The notes beneath the pieces are model-generated. The model worked only from the letters and a program-made list of their open reading frames with translations, was not told where the DNA came from and searched no databases. Shown one piece after another: positions 22,652 to 31,330 of a DNA stretch of 52,778 bases (position 1 is the stretch's first letter; each line of letters begins with the position of its first letter). A program made the position numbers and the translations under genes. Location: IMG/VR virus record IMGVR_UViG_3300021375_001117, positions 1 to 52,778 of that record; one strand, 5' to 3'. The stretch is from a virus.

Positions 22652-24386
22652 AATTATATTGCAAAGTAATTAATACTTCCCTACCACGGTTATCATACCC
22701 TGGTAGAACCTCTACAACATCGTCTAAAGCATTGTTTACTTTAAATGTTAAGTTGTACTTACCCCAAGTCTTAGATGCACTTAAATCTAATCTATTTAAA
22801 TCTTCTAAGTAATCTTCTCCTTCTGGTATTATGTCATACTGCCCTGGTGCTCTTTCTAAGTTTACTGCATACCTGCCTGCAACTGTAACACCATTGAACA
22901 TTTGCTTGTATGTGATTGCTCCCATATACTTGGGCACTCTAGGTTGCTCTGTATCAGTATATGCTAACATTACACCAAACGGACCATAGTTATTAGCAAA
23001 TCTAAAACCTTGTGTGGAGTATTCTCCGCCATTTTCATACGTGGCATTTGTAAAAATATCTTCTGTTACAGCAGGAGTTACAGTAACTTCTCCTGTGTCA
23101 GGATCTGTTGTGGTTACTTCTGGCGTAACTATTATTGTTGTGGTATAACTTGGTTGGTACTCAATTGTTTCTTCGAAATCATATTTGAATACACTTATTG
23201 CGCCAAACCCAATCTCATACCCTACGCCTTCTTCTGGCATTAAATCTTCATTACCATCAACCCAAGCATCACCAAACCTTTCATACAAGTTTGCTTTTCT
23301 AAAACTGTTTCCAATGTTAAAGAAGAACTCGCCTTTTGATAAACCAAATCTCATTGCATTTTGGTCATCGTTGCCAAATCTCAAACCAAAGTTGTAGTTT
23401 AAGGCGAACGAGGCATTAACATTTAAGTATCCTCCAAAGTTTTCATCTTCGTATTTGTTTTCAGTAGCACCCATAGAGTTTATACTTTCTGTATTGTAAA
23501 TGTTTCTTTCACCATCTACACCAAATGCAACATTTAGTTTATTGGAAAGATCCAAATTATTACCAAATCTCACAAAGTCTCTATAACTTTCATTTGCATA
23601 AGTAGGATCTTCTACTGTAAAATATTCAGCACTGGTATAGTTTCTGCCTACTGTGATATAATCATTTCTAATTGCTACGTTATATCTTTCACCTAATTCT
23701 GTACATTCGTTGCTTTGACCCCAATTGTAATCATAACAGTTATCATAATCATATTCATAATCAACAAATTTAGCAATTACTTCAAAGTCCATTGCATCTA
23801 TAATAATTTTTGCTGACTGTTGTTCATAAGTATCTTCTTCATCATTATCATTTCTTGCACTAGCAATAGTATCTTTGAATGATGCTACTTCTAAATTGTT
23901 TGATGATAGTTTTATAAATTGATTTTCTATTCCACTGTCTACAATATTTCTCATTGTCAATCCTCTAGTGATTGTGTCTTCAATAAGAACTGTTCCAGCC
24001 ATTGCTCCAGAGCCATACATAACTCCGTTAGCACCACTAATAACTTTAATTTTTTCTCCTGATGCAATATCGTGTCCAAAATTATACCAAGAGCCGCCTG
24101 GTTCATTAGCAGGGATACCATTTCTAAATACTGCGGTATGAACTGTTTGAGCACCTCTTTCATTATAAAATGCTGAGCCGCCATACCCTCCAGCATTGTA
24201 TGTGAATGCTGGCAAAATCGCTGTCAATATATTAGTATCAGTAGCAGGGTTTGTTTTAACTGTTCTTTCTTGTTGACCCACTACTACAACTTCTTCAATA
24301 TCTGAAGCGAAAGCGAATGCTACCCATAATGGTAAGGTAACAATAATCGTAAATTTTATTATATGTTTGTGAAAAAAATCTTCCAT
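22647..24386 (-). CDS. TonB-dependent outer-membrane receptor (BtuB-like)
   Basis: I start at ATG 24386 (MEDFFHKHIIKFTIIV), preceded by AGGA and one base after the stop of the upstream gene; an earlier ATG at 24458 has no signal-peptide logic. 579 residues: signal peptide 1-28 (basic start, hydrophobic 12-26, AFA-S), TonB box EEVVVVG at 31-37, plug domain (about 40-155: ERGAQTVHTAVFRNGIPANE, VISGANGVMYGSGAMAGTVL), then alternating beta-barrel strands ending LITLQYNW with the C-terminal aromatic of OM proteins. About 440-460 there is a Thr/Pro-rich loop (PEVTTTDPDTGEV). BtuB size. Embedded in the gp32-uvsX operon, so a true phage gene. The ligand is unknown. Confidence 0.88.
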   Translation of the reverse strand: MEDFFHKHIIKFTIIVTLPLWVAFAFASDIEEVVVVGQQERTVKTNPATDTNILTAILPAFTYNAGGYGGSAFYNERGAQTVHTAVFRNGIPANEPGGSWYNFGHDIASGEKIKVISGANGVMYGSGAMAGTVLIEDTITRGLTMRNIVDSGIENQFIKLSSNNLEVASFKDTIASARNDNDEEDTYEQQSAKIIIDAMDFEVIAKFVDYEYDYDNCYDYNWGQSNECTELGERYNVAIRNDYITVGRNYTSAEYFTVEDPTYANESYRDFVRFGNNLDLSNKLNVAFGVDGERNIYNTESINSMGATENKYEDENFGGYLNVNASFALNYNFGLRFGNDDQNAMRFGLSKGEFFFNIGNSFRKANLYERFGDAWVDGNEDLMPEEGVGYEIGFGAISVFKYDFEETIEYQPSYTTTIIVTPEVTTTDPDTGEVTVTPAVTEDIFTNATYENGGEYSTQGFRFANNYGPFGVMLAYTDTEQPRVPKYMGAITYKQMFNGVTVAGRYAVNLERAPGQYDIIPEGEDYLEDLNRLDLSASKTWGKYNLTFKVNNALDDVVEVLPGYDNRGREVLITLQYNW

Positions 24387-24387
24387 T

Positions 24388-24819
24388 TTAATTCCTGTTT
24401 TTAATAGATAATATAGTGTTGGATGCTGGTAAAAAGTCTTTAAACAATTTATCAACATTCAACACCCGTTTTTTATTATTGTAAGACATCCATATCCACT
24501 TATCTAATTCATCTGTTGTTGAAAGCACCAAGCAATTTTCTAAGAGTGCTTTGTTAAACAGTTTTTCTAAATATGTATTTGCTACTAACAATAAATTATA
24601 TTCTTTTGCAGAGTTAATAATATCTATTGCGTGGTCTTCGTTATCATACTTAATAATTTTTAAATTCAAATCAATTTGGTCTAGAGTGAAATCTATATCG
24701 TTTGGTAAAATTAAAACGTCCTTGTAATCAACATAGCCTTTTGTTTCTTCAAAAGTTTTTGCTAAATCAATTCCGTATTCGATTGCTTGTTGCAAATCTT
24801 GTACTTCAATATTAACCAA
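24388..24819 (-). CDS. Hypothetical protein, 143 aa, TTG start
   Basis: Not recognised. The only plausible start is TTG at 24819, overlapping the upstream gene by 8 bases. The protein is acidic and alternates strands and helices (DYKDVLILPNDIDFTLDQID, NLLLVANTYLEKLF, ENCLVLSTTDELDKWIW), an alpha/beta layout. It is followed after one base by the receptor gene, so it is translationally coupled to it. No link to TonB systems can be seen. Confidence 0.6.
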   Translation of the reverse strand: MVNIEVQDLQQAIEYGIDLAKTFEETKGYVDYKDVLILPNDIDFTLDQIDLNLKIIKYDNEDHAIDIINSAKEYNLLLVANTYLEKLFNKALLENCLVLSTTDELDKWIWMSYNNKKRVLNVDKLFKDFLPASNTILSIKNRN

Positions 24820-25273
24820 CTGATATATCTTCCATTCCTGCTGTTCTTAACCTTACAATGTGACCAATTTGCCATTGCTTGGTATCTAAACCTTTCATTA
24901 TGCCTAAGTATTTGTTTCTTAAAAGACTTATTTGGTTTACTAAACTTGTTAGTTGTACCACTTCATCTTCACCGTCAACAAACTTATCTGCATCTCTACT
25001 TGTTAATTGTCTATTATAATTTTCAAGGAACTTTCGGAAGACCTTACTTCTGGTCTTCCTAAGTTCAATGTTAAGGTGTTCGAGAATTGCTTCTATTTCC
25101 TGTAACTGGTTGAATCTGTGTTCAGTAATACCTGGTAGTGCCGCAGATAATCTTTCGACATTACCTTTTACTCCACATTCAAACTTGGCTTCTGCTAGTT
25201 CTTTCTCATAGTAATCAATACAGTTTACTATTTCTGCTAAACTATCATTTACCTTGTTATACCAACCTGCCAT
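24812..25273 (-). CDS. UvsX-linked protein, possible UvsY-like recombination mediator
   Basis: 153 residues, almost entirely helical. Conserved-looking patches: LPGITEHRFNQLQEIEAILE, YNRQLTSRDADKFVDGEDEV, LRNKYLGIMKGLD and a C-terminal RLRTAGMED. The family is common beside uvsX in marine T4-like phages. Length, helicity and position suit UvsY, which loads UvsX on gp32-coated ssDNA, but I see no decisive motif; it may be a separate family. Confidence 0.6.
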   Translation of the reverse strand: MAGWYNKVNDSLAEIVNCIDYYEKELAEAKFECGVKGNVERLSAALPGITEHRFNQLQEIEAILEHLNIELRKTRSKVFRKFLENYNRQLTSRDADKFVDGEDEVVQLTSLVNQISLLRNKYLGIMKGLDTKQWQIGHIVRLRTAGMEDISVG

Positions 25274-25276
25274 AGT

Positions 25277-25513
25277 CTAGTCCCATTCCTCGTCTTCTTC
25301 TTCCTCGTCAAGACCTAAGTCCTCACGATATAAAGCCAATGCCTCTTTTAAATGTTTATCACAATCTGTAAACATTTTAATTTCATCTGGATCGAGCATT
25401 CCATTTTCTTCAAATACTCTTACAAGATTTTCAGCGGCTTCGACTTTAAGTTTGGCATCTATGTTTATAGAAACACTATCCCAAACTTCACTCAGTAGTT
25501 GTAGATTGTCCAT
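25277..25513 (-). CDS. Small acidic protein between uvsX and the uvsY-like gene, 78 aa
   Basis: Helical with a strongly acidic end (GLDEEEEDEEWD). Overlaps the uvsX stop by 26 bases and ends 3 bases before the next start. Conserved in position in related phages as far as I recognise; role unknown, perhaps an accessory of recombination. Confidence 0.62.
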   Translation of the reverse strand: MDNLQLLSEVWDSVSINIDAKLKVEAAENLVRVFEENGMLDPDEIKMFTDCDKHLKEALALYREDLGLDEEEEDEEWD

Positions 25514-26600
25514 CTAAAGTCTCCTCATCAACATCATCAAAGTTATCTTCTAAAGGATGATAATCTCTGTTTGGGTTAGTTCCCCATTCATCCATTACCA
25601 TTTGTAGTTTTTCAGCATCGTTCCATTGCTTTCTAAAATGCTTATGCTCTTCTCCTGTTACTGGACTTACATAAAGCAGTTTATTTCCTACTTTAGTAAA
25701 TATTTCTTTGCTTTCAAAGATATCTACTAGTCCACTAATTGGTTCTAAGCCTGTGTCATATGGTATTTTCAATTGAACTTGTTCAAACGGTTTGCTGTAA
25801 CGAGACTTCATTACTTTGCATTTCGCTCTAATACCTTTAACATCAGTAACTTTGTTGCCGTCTAAATCTTCTTTTAGTTTTAACTTTTGAAGTGCTACAA
25901 CAATGCTACTTGCATATATAAAGCCTTGACCACCTGATATTTTATCATCTGGATCAAACATATCTTGTGATGCATAAGTGTGGTTAGTTGCCACAAGTGC
26001 TATCGGATAAGGTGCTAATTGGTTAACAGTATTTCTAATCAATGCTGTTAGAGCCTTAGGTTTTCTACCTAAGTCGCCTTTTAGGTCACCCTTATCAAAT
26101 TGTGCTACATCAGTAGGTGTTAATAACATACCTAGACTATCTATTACAAATACAAGTTTAGGCATCTCTTCATATTCTAAGTCGCCATAGTTTGATTTGT
26201 AGTCTTTCAAAAAATCACCAAGTGTCTTAGCAACGTCATCAATCATAGACACACTAATTCTTAATAATTTTTCAGGTGATGTATCAACATCTAATGCTTT
26301 TAACCAGTCCTCATCTAGAGCATTCTCGGAATCAAATAAAACTACTTGACACCCCATCTTTTGTGCTTGGTGAACCAAACTTCCGGAGCATAAGAAACTT
26401 TTACCTGAGCCGGACTCTCCAGCAAAAACACTCACCTTACCAAGAGGGATTCCTTTATTGAAATCCCCGCTGATAAGATAATTGAGTGCAAAGTTACCCG
26501 TACTGATCCAATCTTGTGGATCGTGGAATCCAGCACTAATGCCTGATATACTTTTAGTTACACTGGTCCTAAATTTACTTAAATCAAAAGGTTTTTGCAT
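25488..26600 (-). CDS. uvsX: UvsX RecA-like recombinase
   Basis: 370 residues (T4 UvsX 391). Walker A FAGESGSGKSFLCSG near 59, VVLFDSENALDEDW (catalytic Glu region) near 87, Walker B KLVFVIDSLGML near 146, and KISGGQGFIYASS (L2-like) near 217. Catalyses strand exchange and recombination-dependent replication with gp32 (gene just upstream). Acidic C-terminus (DNFDDVDEETLDG). A ribosome site AGGAGG lies 8 bases before the ATG. Confidence 0.95.
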   Translation of the reverse strand: MQKPFDLSKFRTSVTKSISGISAGFHDPQDWISTGNFALNYLISGDFNKGIPLGKVSVFAGESGSGKSFLCSGSLVHQAQKMGCQVVLFDSENALDEDWLKALDVDTSPEKLLRISVSMIDDVAKTLGDFLKDYKSNYGDLEYEEMPKLVFVIDSLGMLLTPTDVAQFDKGDLKGDLGRKPKALTALIRNTVNQLAPYPIALVATNHTYASQDMFDPDDKISGGQGFIYASSIVVALQKLKLKEDLDGNKVTDVKGIRAKCKVMKSRYSKPFEQVQLKIPYDTGLEPISGLVDIFESKEIFTKVGNKLLYVSPVTGEEHKHFRKQWNDAEKLQMVMDEWGTNPNRDYHPLEDNFDDVDEETLDGQSTTTE

Positions 26601-26612
26601 TGCACAACCTCC

Positions 26613-27647
26613 TTAAGATTCAGTAGAACGGTTTCTAATCATTGCCAAAATATCTTCAGTAGAACTGTTGCCGTTGCTGGCAGAAGCATTTTCCTCTACT
26701 GGAGTACTTGGAGTTGGATTAGATACACTTTGCACTACGGCTTCATTACTAGTTTCAGAGGCTACGGATTCTTCGCTAGTAGATGAACTTGTTGTAGGAG
26801 TTGCTGGTGCAGGTGCTGGAGCCTGTGCAGGTGCTGATGCAGTTTGAACACTAGTTGTATTCAATTGCATTCCTGCTGGCTTGTAAAAACTACCCCATCT
26901 CTCTGGATCGTATAGTTCTCCATTAACACTTGCCTCAAACATTTCCTTGATAACTTGTAGTTCTTGGTCTCCTGGTTGCTTAGGTAAGAACGATTTTAAA
27001 TCGTGTAAACCGTGTGTATCAACAGCAGATAGTTCTTCTTCTGTTAGAGCAGATTCTTTTCTTGCCCATTTAGAAGTACTGTAGTCTGCATATTGACCTT
27101 TGGTTGTTTTTGATAAACGGAAGTCTGTTCCATTTACATAATCTGTTGGAATGTTTTCCATATCTGGATCCATTAGTGCACCTTTGATAATATTAAATAT
27201 CTGTGGTCCAATAATAAATCTTCTAATTGGATTCTCTGGTTTAGTATCTTCTTGTAAAGCATCTTCTTTCACAAATCCTTGAAAGATATAACTTTTCTTT
27301 TTCCAATACTTTCTACCCATATCTTCTAGACTTGGATCTTTGAACCAAGGTCTAACTTCCTGTAGTACTGGACATTGTCCACCATACATTTCTACGCACG
27401 GTACTTGTACGATAACGGGTCTGGAGTCTCCTCCTTTTATACCAGGGAATGGTAATCTAATCATTAACCTTTCTGTCCAGAACAAAATGTTGTCCGGGTC
27501 ATTGTCAGGTAAAAATCTTAGTGTTGTGGACTGACCTTCTGCGATATTCCAGAACGGATATACTGCGTTGTCCATTTGTGAGTTGCTACCGCCTGGTTTT
27601 GATTCCATCGATGCTAACTTTTGTCTTATTTCAGCCAATGTTGCCAT
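26613..27647 (-). CDS. 32: Single-stranded DNA-binding protein gp32
   Basis: 344 residues. N-terminal LAEIRQKLASMESK (the basic cooperativity region), OB core with WNIAEGQSTTLRFLPDNDPD and CVEMYGGQCPVLQ, and a long low-complexity Ala/Pro/Ser/Thr linker (APAQAPAPAPATPTT) before an acidic/polar tail that recruits partners. The zinc-site cysteines are only partly evident. Expressed from a perfect sigma-70 promoter through a leader containing a 19-bp inverted repeat and AGGAG. Confidence 0.93.
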   Translation of the reverse strand: MATLAEIRQKLASMESKPGGSNSQMDNAVYPFWNIAEGQSTTLRFLPDNDPDNILFWTERLMIRLPFPGIKGGDSRPVIVQVPCVEMYGGQCPVLQEVRPWFKDPSLEDMGRKYWKKKSYIFQGFVKEDALQEDTKPENPIRRFIIGPQIFNIIKGALMDPDMENIPTDYVNGTDFRLSKTTKGQYADYSTSKWARKESALTEEELSAVDTHGLHDLKSFLPKQPGDQELQVIKEMFEASVNGELYDPERWGSFYKPAGMQLNTTSVQTASAPAQAPAPAPATPTTSSSTSEESVASETSNEAVVQSVSNPTPSTPVEENASASNGNSSTEDILAMIRNRSTES

Positions 27648-27675
27648 AATATTTTTCTCCTATTTTGCCTTGTTT

Positions 27676-27694
27676 GTATGGAAACTTTCCATAC
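27676..27694 (-). promoter_or_regulatory. 19-bp perfect inverted repeat in the gp32 leader
   Basis: GTATGGAAA / TTTCCATAC with a single central base. It begins about 4 bases after the predicted start site. As RNA it forms a tight hairpin, as DNA a symmetrical operator. T4 gp32 represses its own translation through a structured leader, so autoregulation is a fair inference. Confidence 0.7.
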
Positions 27695-27704
27695 TGTTGC
27701 CTTA

Positions 27705-27733
27705 ATTATATTGCCAAGATAGATAAATGTCAA
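27705..27733 (-). promoter_or_regulatory. Perfect sigma-70 promoter of the gp32-uvsX-receptor operon
   Basis: TTGACA (27728-27733), 17-bp spacer, TATAAT (27705-27710) on the minus strand. Predicted +1 near 27698; leader of about 50 bases. Confidence 0.92.
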
Positions 27734-27774
27734 CCTATTTTTTAAAAAAGTTTTTAATTATCTAACAGTATTAT

Positions 27775-29724
27775 TTATATATCTTTAGTCAAATCTTCTA
27801 TAAAATCGGTAAATTCTTTACTTTCATTTATACTTTCATTTATCTGCGAACCTTGTCCAGACATAATTTTTTTGATTGTGTTTGTTTCAAATTCGCTTAA
27901 AGATACATTATTTTTAATCTTTCTAACACTATTGAGTAGTAAGTATTTTAGACTATCGCCTTGTACCATACTAGTCATTTCAGTTAACCATTCTGTAAGA
28001 TTGGATTCTGGATTAAGTGTTCTAAAGAAACTTTTTGAAATAGCAGTTGTATCTAGTTCTTCATTTACTCTGCTTTCAAAATTTTGTTTTTGTTTATTAA
28101 ATTTATTAAGTGTACCTAATACACTTTCTATTCTAGAGTCAACGAATGTCTCTTTGAAATAATTCATTAGGTCTTCGTTGTCTTCTTCTATGATTTCGTT
28201 TTGTGAAAATACTGCAAGTTCACTTATTGCTCTGGTGTATGTTTTTGCACCTGCTAAAGATTTAAGTATGTCTCTGCTGTTACTTAAATTTTCAACTGCA
28301 AGTTTTACATACTCTTCGTTTTCTTCGTTCATTAAGTTTTTGCTCTTTACAGCATTTAAAAATTGTCTTACTGTGGATAGGTTGCCAGTCATTTCTACAA
28401 TTTGCTCGCCTATTGTGTCGTGGACTTCTCCGCCATTACTCATATGACGTGCCATTGCTCTAGCACCTATCATTGAATTTACTGGAAACTTAAATCTTTC
28501 TCCAGCACGTTCTATAAAAATCTTGCTGATGTTTCTGCTTCTAGATCCTTTGACGTCTTCGTCTACTTCTTTCTTGTGTCTCACGACAATTTTAACGTCT
28601 TGGTCTAATGGTTGGTAACTTGTTTTTCTTGAACCTGATAATTTGCCAAAGCCTTCTTCAACTCTTCTTTTTTTATTTTTTTCTGGCTTATCGTGCTTGT
28701 CTATTCTTTTGGTATCGAATGTATCTTCAATTCTGCCTTCGTCTTTCTTCTTTTTGTCTTTGACTGCTTTTTTCATTGGCTCTTCTTTGTCGCCATCGCC
28801 GTCTAAATCTAGAAAGTCGGGTTTGGAGCCTTCATCAACTGAAGAAATACACTTTGCCATTTCTTTGCACTTGCTACAACGACCTACATTATCCTCAATT
28901 TCGCCTTCGATAGGAGCATCACAGCAATTACTGACTTTACTTTTCCCTTCGCTAACAGCATCTTCTAAGCCAGACAGACTTATTACGTCTTTAACTTTTT
29001 GTTGATGGTCAATCATTGTTTGGACATCTTCATCTGAAATTTCGCCTTCTGAAGGATATCTCCAATCATCATTGACATAGTGTCCGGAATCTTCAACTGA
29101 TGTGCCTAAATCTTCCATTGCAACACCGGCATCGGTTTGTGGTTCATCGCCCATACCCATCTGATATAGAGTATTAAAGATGCTTGACATTGCATCTTCT
29201 ATTAATTCTTTGCTCATAGAAGCAAGTGGTAATTTAACAAATTCCATAGCCAAATCGTTTTCGTATTCGTAGTCATCTTGAGGACCGTCTGGATCGATAA
29301 ACGGTTCATTACTTGTATGGTGATGACCATCTGGATTCTTTTCTTCGTCTGTTTTTACTTCTAGTCCTGCTAGTTTTCTTAATTCGTTTATTCCTTCCAT
29401 TGTTTCTCTCTTAATTTGATAGGCTTGATCCTTTGGTGTAATGTTTTTATTAAATATTTTGTACTCGAACTTCATAAGTGAATCACCTGCTAGTTCTTTA
29501 ATTCTTTTTCTGATAGGCTCCATTTCTTCTACTGTGTGGGCACTACCTCTAGCAAGTTTTATAATATTGTCTTCTGGTTCGATTGATATCATTATGTTAG
29601 GACTTTCACTGTAAAATCTAGTACTCTCTTCTGCATCAGTACTAATTTTGCCTTCTTCGTTAAACATCTTAATACGAAATCCTAATCCGTTTAAAATATC
29701 AAATATATCATTTCCTACTTTCAT
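27775..29724 (-). CDS. Large hypothetical protein with zinc ribbon, 649 aa
   Basis: Not assigned. N-terminal domain (1-110), then INELRKLAGLEV near 125, acidic stretch, a zinc ribbon (NCCDAPIEGE and CSKC near 270-290), the motif KPDFLDLDGDGDKEEPMKKA near 303 (EF-hand-like, frequent in marine T4-like phage proteins), Lys-rich linker, then a helical C-terminal half. It is a leaderless late gene, so probably a virion or assembly protein (inference). Confidence 0.62.
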   Translation of the reverse strand: MKVGNDIFDILNGLGFRIKMFNEEGKISTDAEESTRFYSESPNIMISIEPEDNIIKLARGSAHTVEEMEPIRKRIKELAGDSLMKFEYKIFNKNITPKDQAYQIKRETMEGINELRKLAGLEVKTDEEKNPDGHHHTSNEPFIDPDGPQDDYEYENDLAMEFVKLPLASMSKELIEDAMSSIFNTLYQMGMGDEPQTDAGVAMEDLGTSVEDSGHYVNDDWRYPSEGEISDEDVQTMIDHQQKVKDVISLSGLEDAVSEGKSKVSNCCDAPIEGEIEDNVGRCSKCKEMAKCISSVDEGSKPDFLDLDGDGDKEEPMKKAVKDKKKKDEGRIEDTFDTKRIDKHDKPEKNKKRRVEEGFGKLSGSRKTSYQPLDQDVKIVVRHKKEVDEDVKGSRSRNISKIFIERAGERFKFPVNSMIGARAMARHMSNGGEVHDTIGEQIVEMTGNLSTVRQFLNAVKSKNLMNEENEEYVKLAVENLSNSRDILKSLAGAKTYTRAISELAVFSQNEIIEEDNEDLMNYFKETFVDSRIESVLGTLNKFNKQKQNFESRVNEELDTTAISKSFFRTLNPESNLTEWLTEMTSMVQGDSLKYLLLNSVRKIKNNVSLSEFETNTIKKIMSGQGSQINESINESKEFTDFIEDLTKDI

Positions 29725-29729
29725 ATAAC

Positions 29730-29737
29730 TATTTATC
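29730..29737 (-). promoter_or_regulatory. Late promoter, leaderless type
   Basis: GATAAATA, GTTAT, ATG at 29724 (minus strand); the octamer ends at the stop of the terminase gene. Confidence 0.72.
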
Positions 29738-31317
29738 TAAAGCATTAAGATTGGAAGTGCTTCATCACCGCCTTCATCGTCGTCGTAATCGCCTAAACTC
29801 AATGTTACTGAGTCATATACACCTTCATCAAATGTAGCAACGTACTTGATTAGCCTAGCATTTATTATCATACTCATAACTAAATCGTCTGTTTCACCTG
29901 GTTTAGCACTAAAACTATTACCTCTACTAACAAAAGTTTTAAGTTCTCTAACTAAGTTTTTACTTTTAATTTTTAATTTACTGCTTTCAATCCAACGTTT
30001 TACTTCTAAGCAAGTTTCGACTTTGTTTCTATTTGTGGTATGGAATCCTTTTCTAGACTTTCTAGGTCCTGGTGCTCGTTTGGGTTCACTACAAAACATA
30101 CCTGGAAACTTTTCTTCGCCTGTTTCTCTAATAACAACTAGAGCGGCTTCACCTATAGCATTATTTTCTACTGTCCAATAAATCTCATCACACCCAGTAT
30201 CTCTTATTTCTGTGAGTATTTGTCTCATAGTTTTCATCTGTTGTTCTATTGGTGCTTTGTTGTTTTGCCATTCTGCAACTTGTTCCATACTGGGCAATTC
30301 AAAAACTGTGATTGCGGCAAAGTCTCCTCCTGTTCCTGTACTTGGATCTAATGCTATACAATAAATGCTGTCTTTGTTAGGCTTCTTGTACCACCTTACT
30401 TGTCCCATACGTTCTATAGGATCTATGCCTTTCATATCTATAAGTATTAAACTGTCTATTAGTGTTTCATCATATATAATAAATTCGCATTCGTGTTCAC
30501 GTCTAAAACGTTCTTCACCTATTCTACCACGTTCTTCTGTTGCCCATTCCTCGTTCCTGTCTGGATGCTCTTTCCAATGAACTTTGAATGCCTTAAACCC
30601 ATTGGTTCCTAATTCTTGTTCATCGCCTTTATGGTCTAATGTGTTACAAGCCTGACTCCAAATATTAGCAAATGTATCGTCATCGCTGTTTGGTGTGCTA
30701 GTAATAATACATTTACCACCTGTTGCTAGTGTGGGTGATAGTGAAGTCCAAAACTCCTTGGCTATTCTAGACGGCACAAATGCAAACTCGTCTAAATATA
30801 TTAATGAAAGCGACATACCTCTACCAGTATTTTCTGTAGTAGTTGTAGCAACAATTCTACTACCATTATCAAATTGTACACTACCTTTATTGTATTCTAC
30901 AACACCTGCTCTAATATGATTTGGAACTCCTTCATACGCATATCGTACTCTAGTCATAATCTCACTGGACCCTGTATGTTTATGTGCCGCAATTAATATT
31001 GTGCTGTCAGGCACAAACATCGCATACCAAAGCAAGTATCCTGCCGCACAGGTTGTTTTACCAGTTTGTCTAGGTAACATATTGATACTGAATCTGTATT
31101 GATGATAATTATCAACTAGAAAATTTTGAAACTTGAAAGGTTCAAATGCCATCTCTCCTTTTGTAGGATGCTGTATTTTCATAAAATTCTGCATAAAGTA
31201 TATAGGTCCTGTCTTTGGATCTAAACATAATGTCAGTTCTTCCATCTCCTCAGGAGTATACGGAGTCTTACTGTATGGCTTCTTTATTAGTTCTGTATTT
31301 GCTGTTCCTTTAGGCAT
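29737..31317 (-). CDS. 17: Terminase large subunit gp17 (ATPase and nuclease)
   Basis: 526 residues. ATPase: LPRQTGKTTCAAGYLLW (Walker A) near 80, LIYLDEFAFVP (Walker B and catalytic Glu) near 168, coupling motif ITSTPN. RNase H-like nuclease: ALDPSTGTGGDFAAITVFEL near 318, VENNAIGEAAL, and DDLVMSMI near 490. It pumps DNA into proheads and cuts the concatemer. Starts 5 bp after GGTAAATA. In T4 gp16 precedes gp17; here the two are separated by four other genes. Confidence 0.95.
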   Translation of the reverse strand: MPKGTANTELIKKPYSKTPYTPEEMEELTLCLDPKTGPIYFMQNFMKIQHPTKGEMAFEPFKFQNFLVDNYHQYRFSINMLPRQTGKTTCAAGYLLWYAMFVPDSTILIAAHKHTGSSEIMTRVRYAYEGVPNHIRAGVVEYNKGSVQFDNGSRIVATTTTENTGRGMSLSLIYLDEFAFVPSRIAKEFWTSLSPTLATGGKCIITSTPNSDDDTFANIWSQACNTLDHKGDEQELGTNGFKAFKVHWKEHPDRNEEWATEERGRIGEERFRREHECEFIIYDETLIDSLILIDMKGIDPIERMGQVRWYKKPNKDSIYCIALDPSTGTGGDFAAITVFELPSMEQVAEWQNNKAPIEQQMKTMRQILTEIRDTGCDEIYWTVENNAIGEAALVVIRETGEEKFPGMFCSEPKRAPGPRKSRKGFHTTNRNKVETCLEVKRWIESSKLKIKSKNLVRELKTFVSRGNSFSAKPGETDDLVMSMIINARLIKYVATFDEGVYDSVTLSLGDYDDDEGGDEALPILML

Positions 31318-31322
31318 AATAG

Positions 31323-31330
31323 TATTTACC
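31323..31330 (-). promoter_or_regulatory. Late promoter, leaderless type
   Basis: GGTAAATA, CTATT, ATG at 31317 (minus strand). Confidence 0.68.

Noticed and set aside
24387-24458. Upstream ATG (24458) for the TonB receptor
   Set aside because: It adds 24 residues before the signal peptide and overlaps the upstream gene; ATG 24386 has AGGA and a proper signal peptide.
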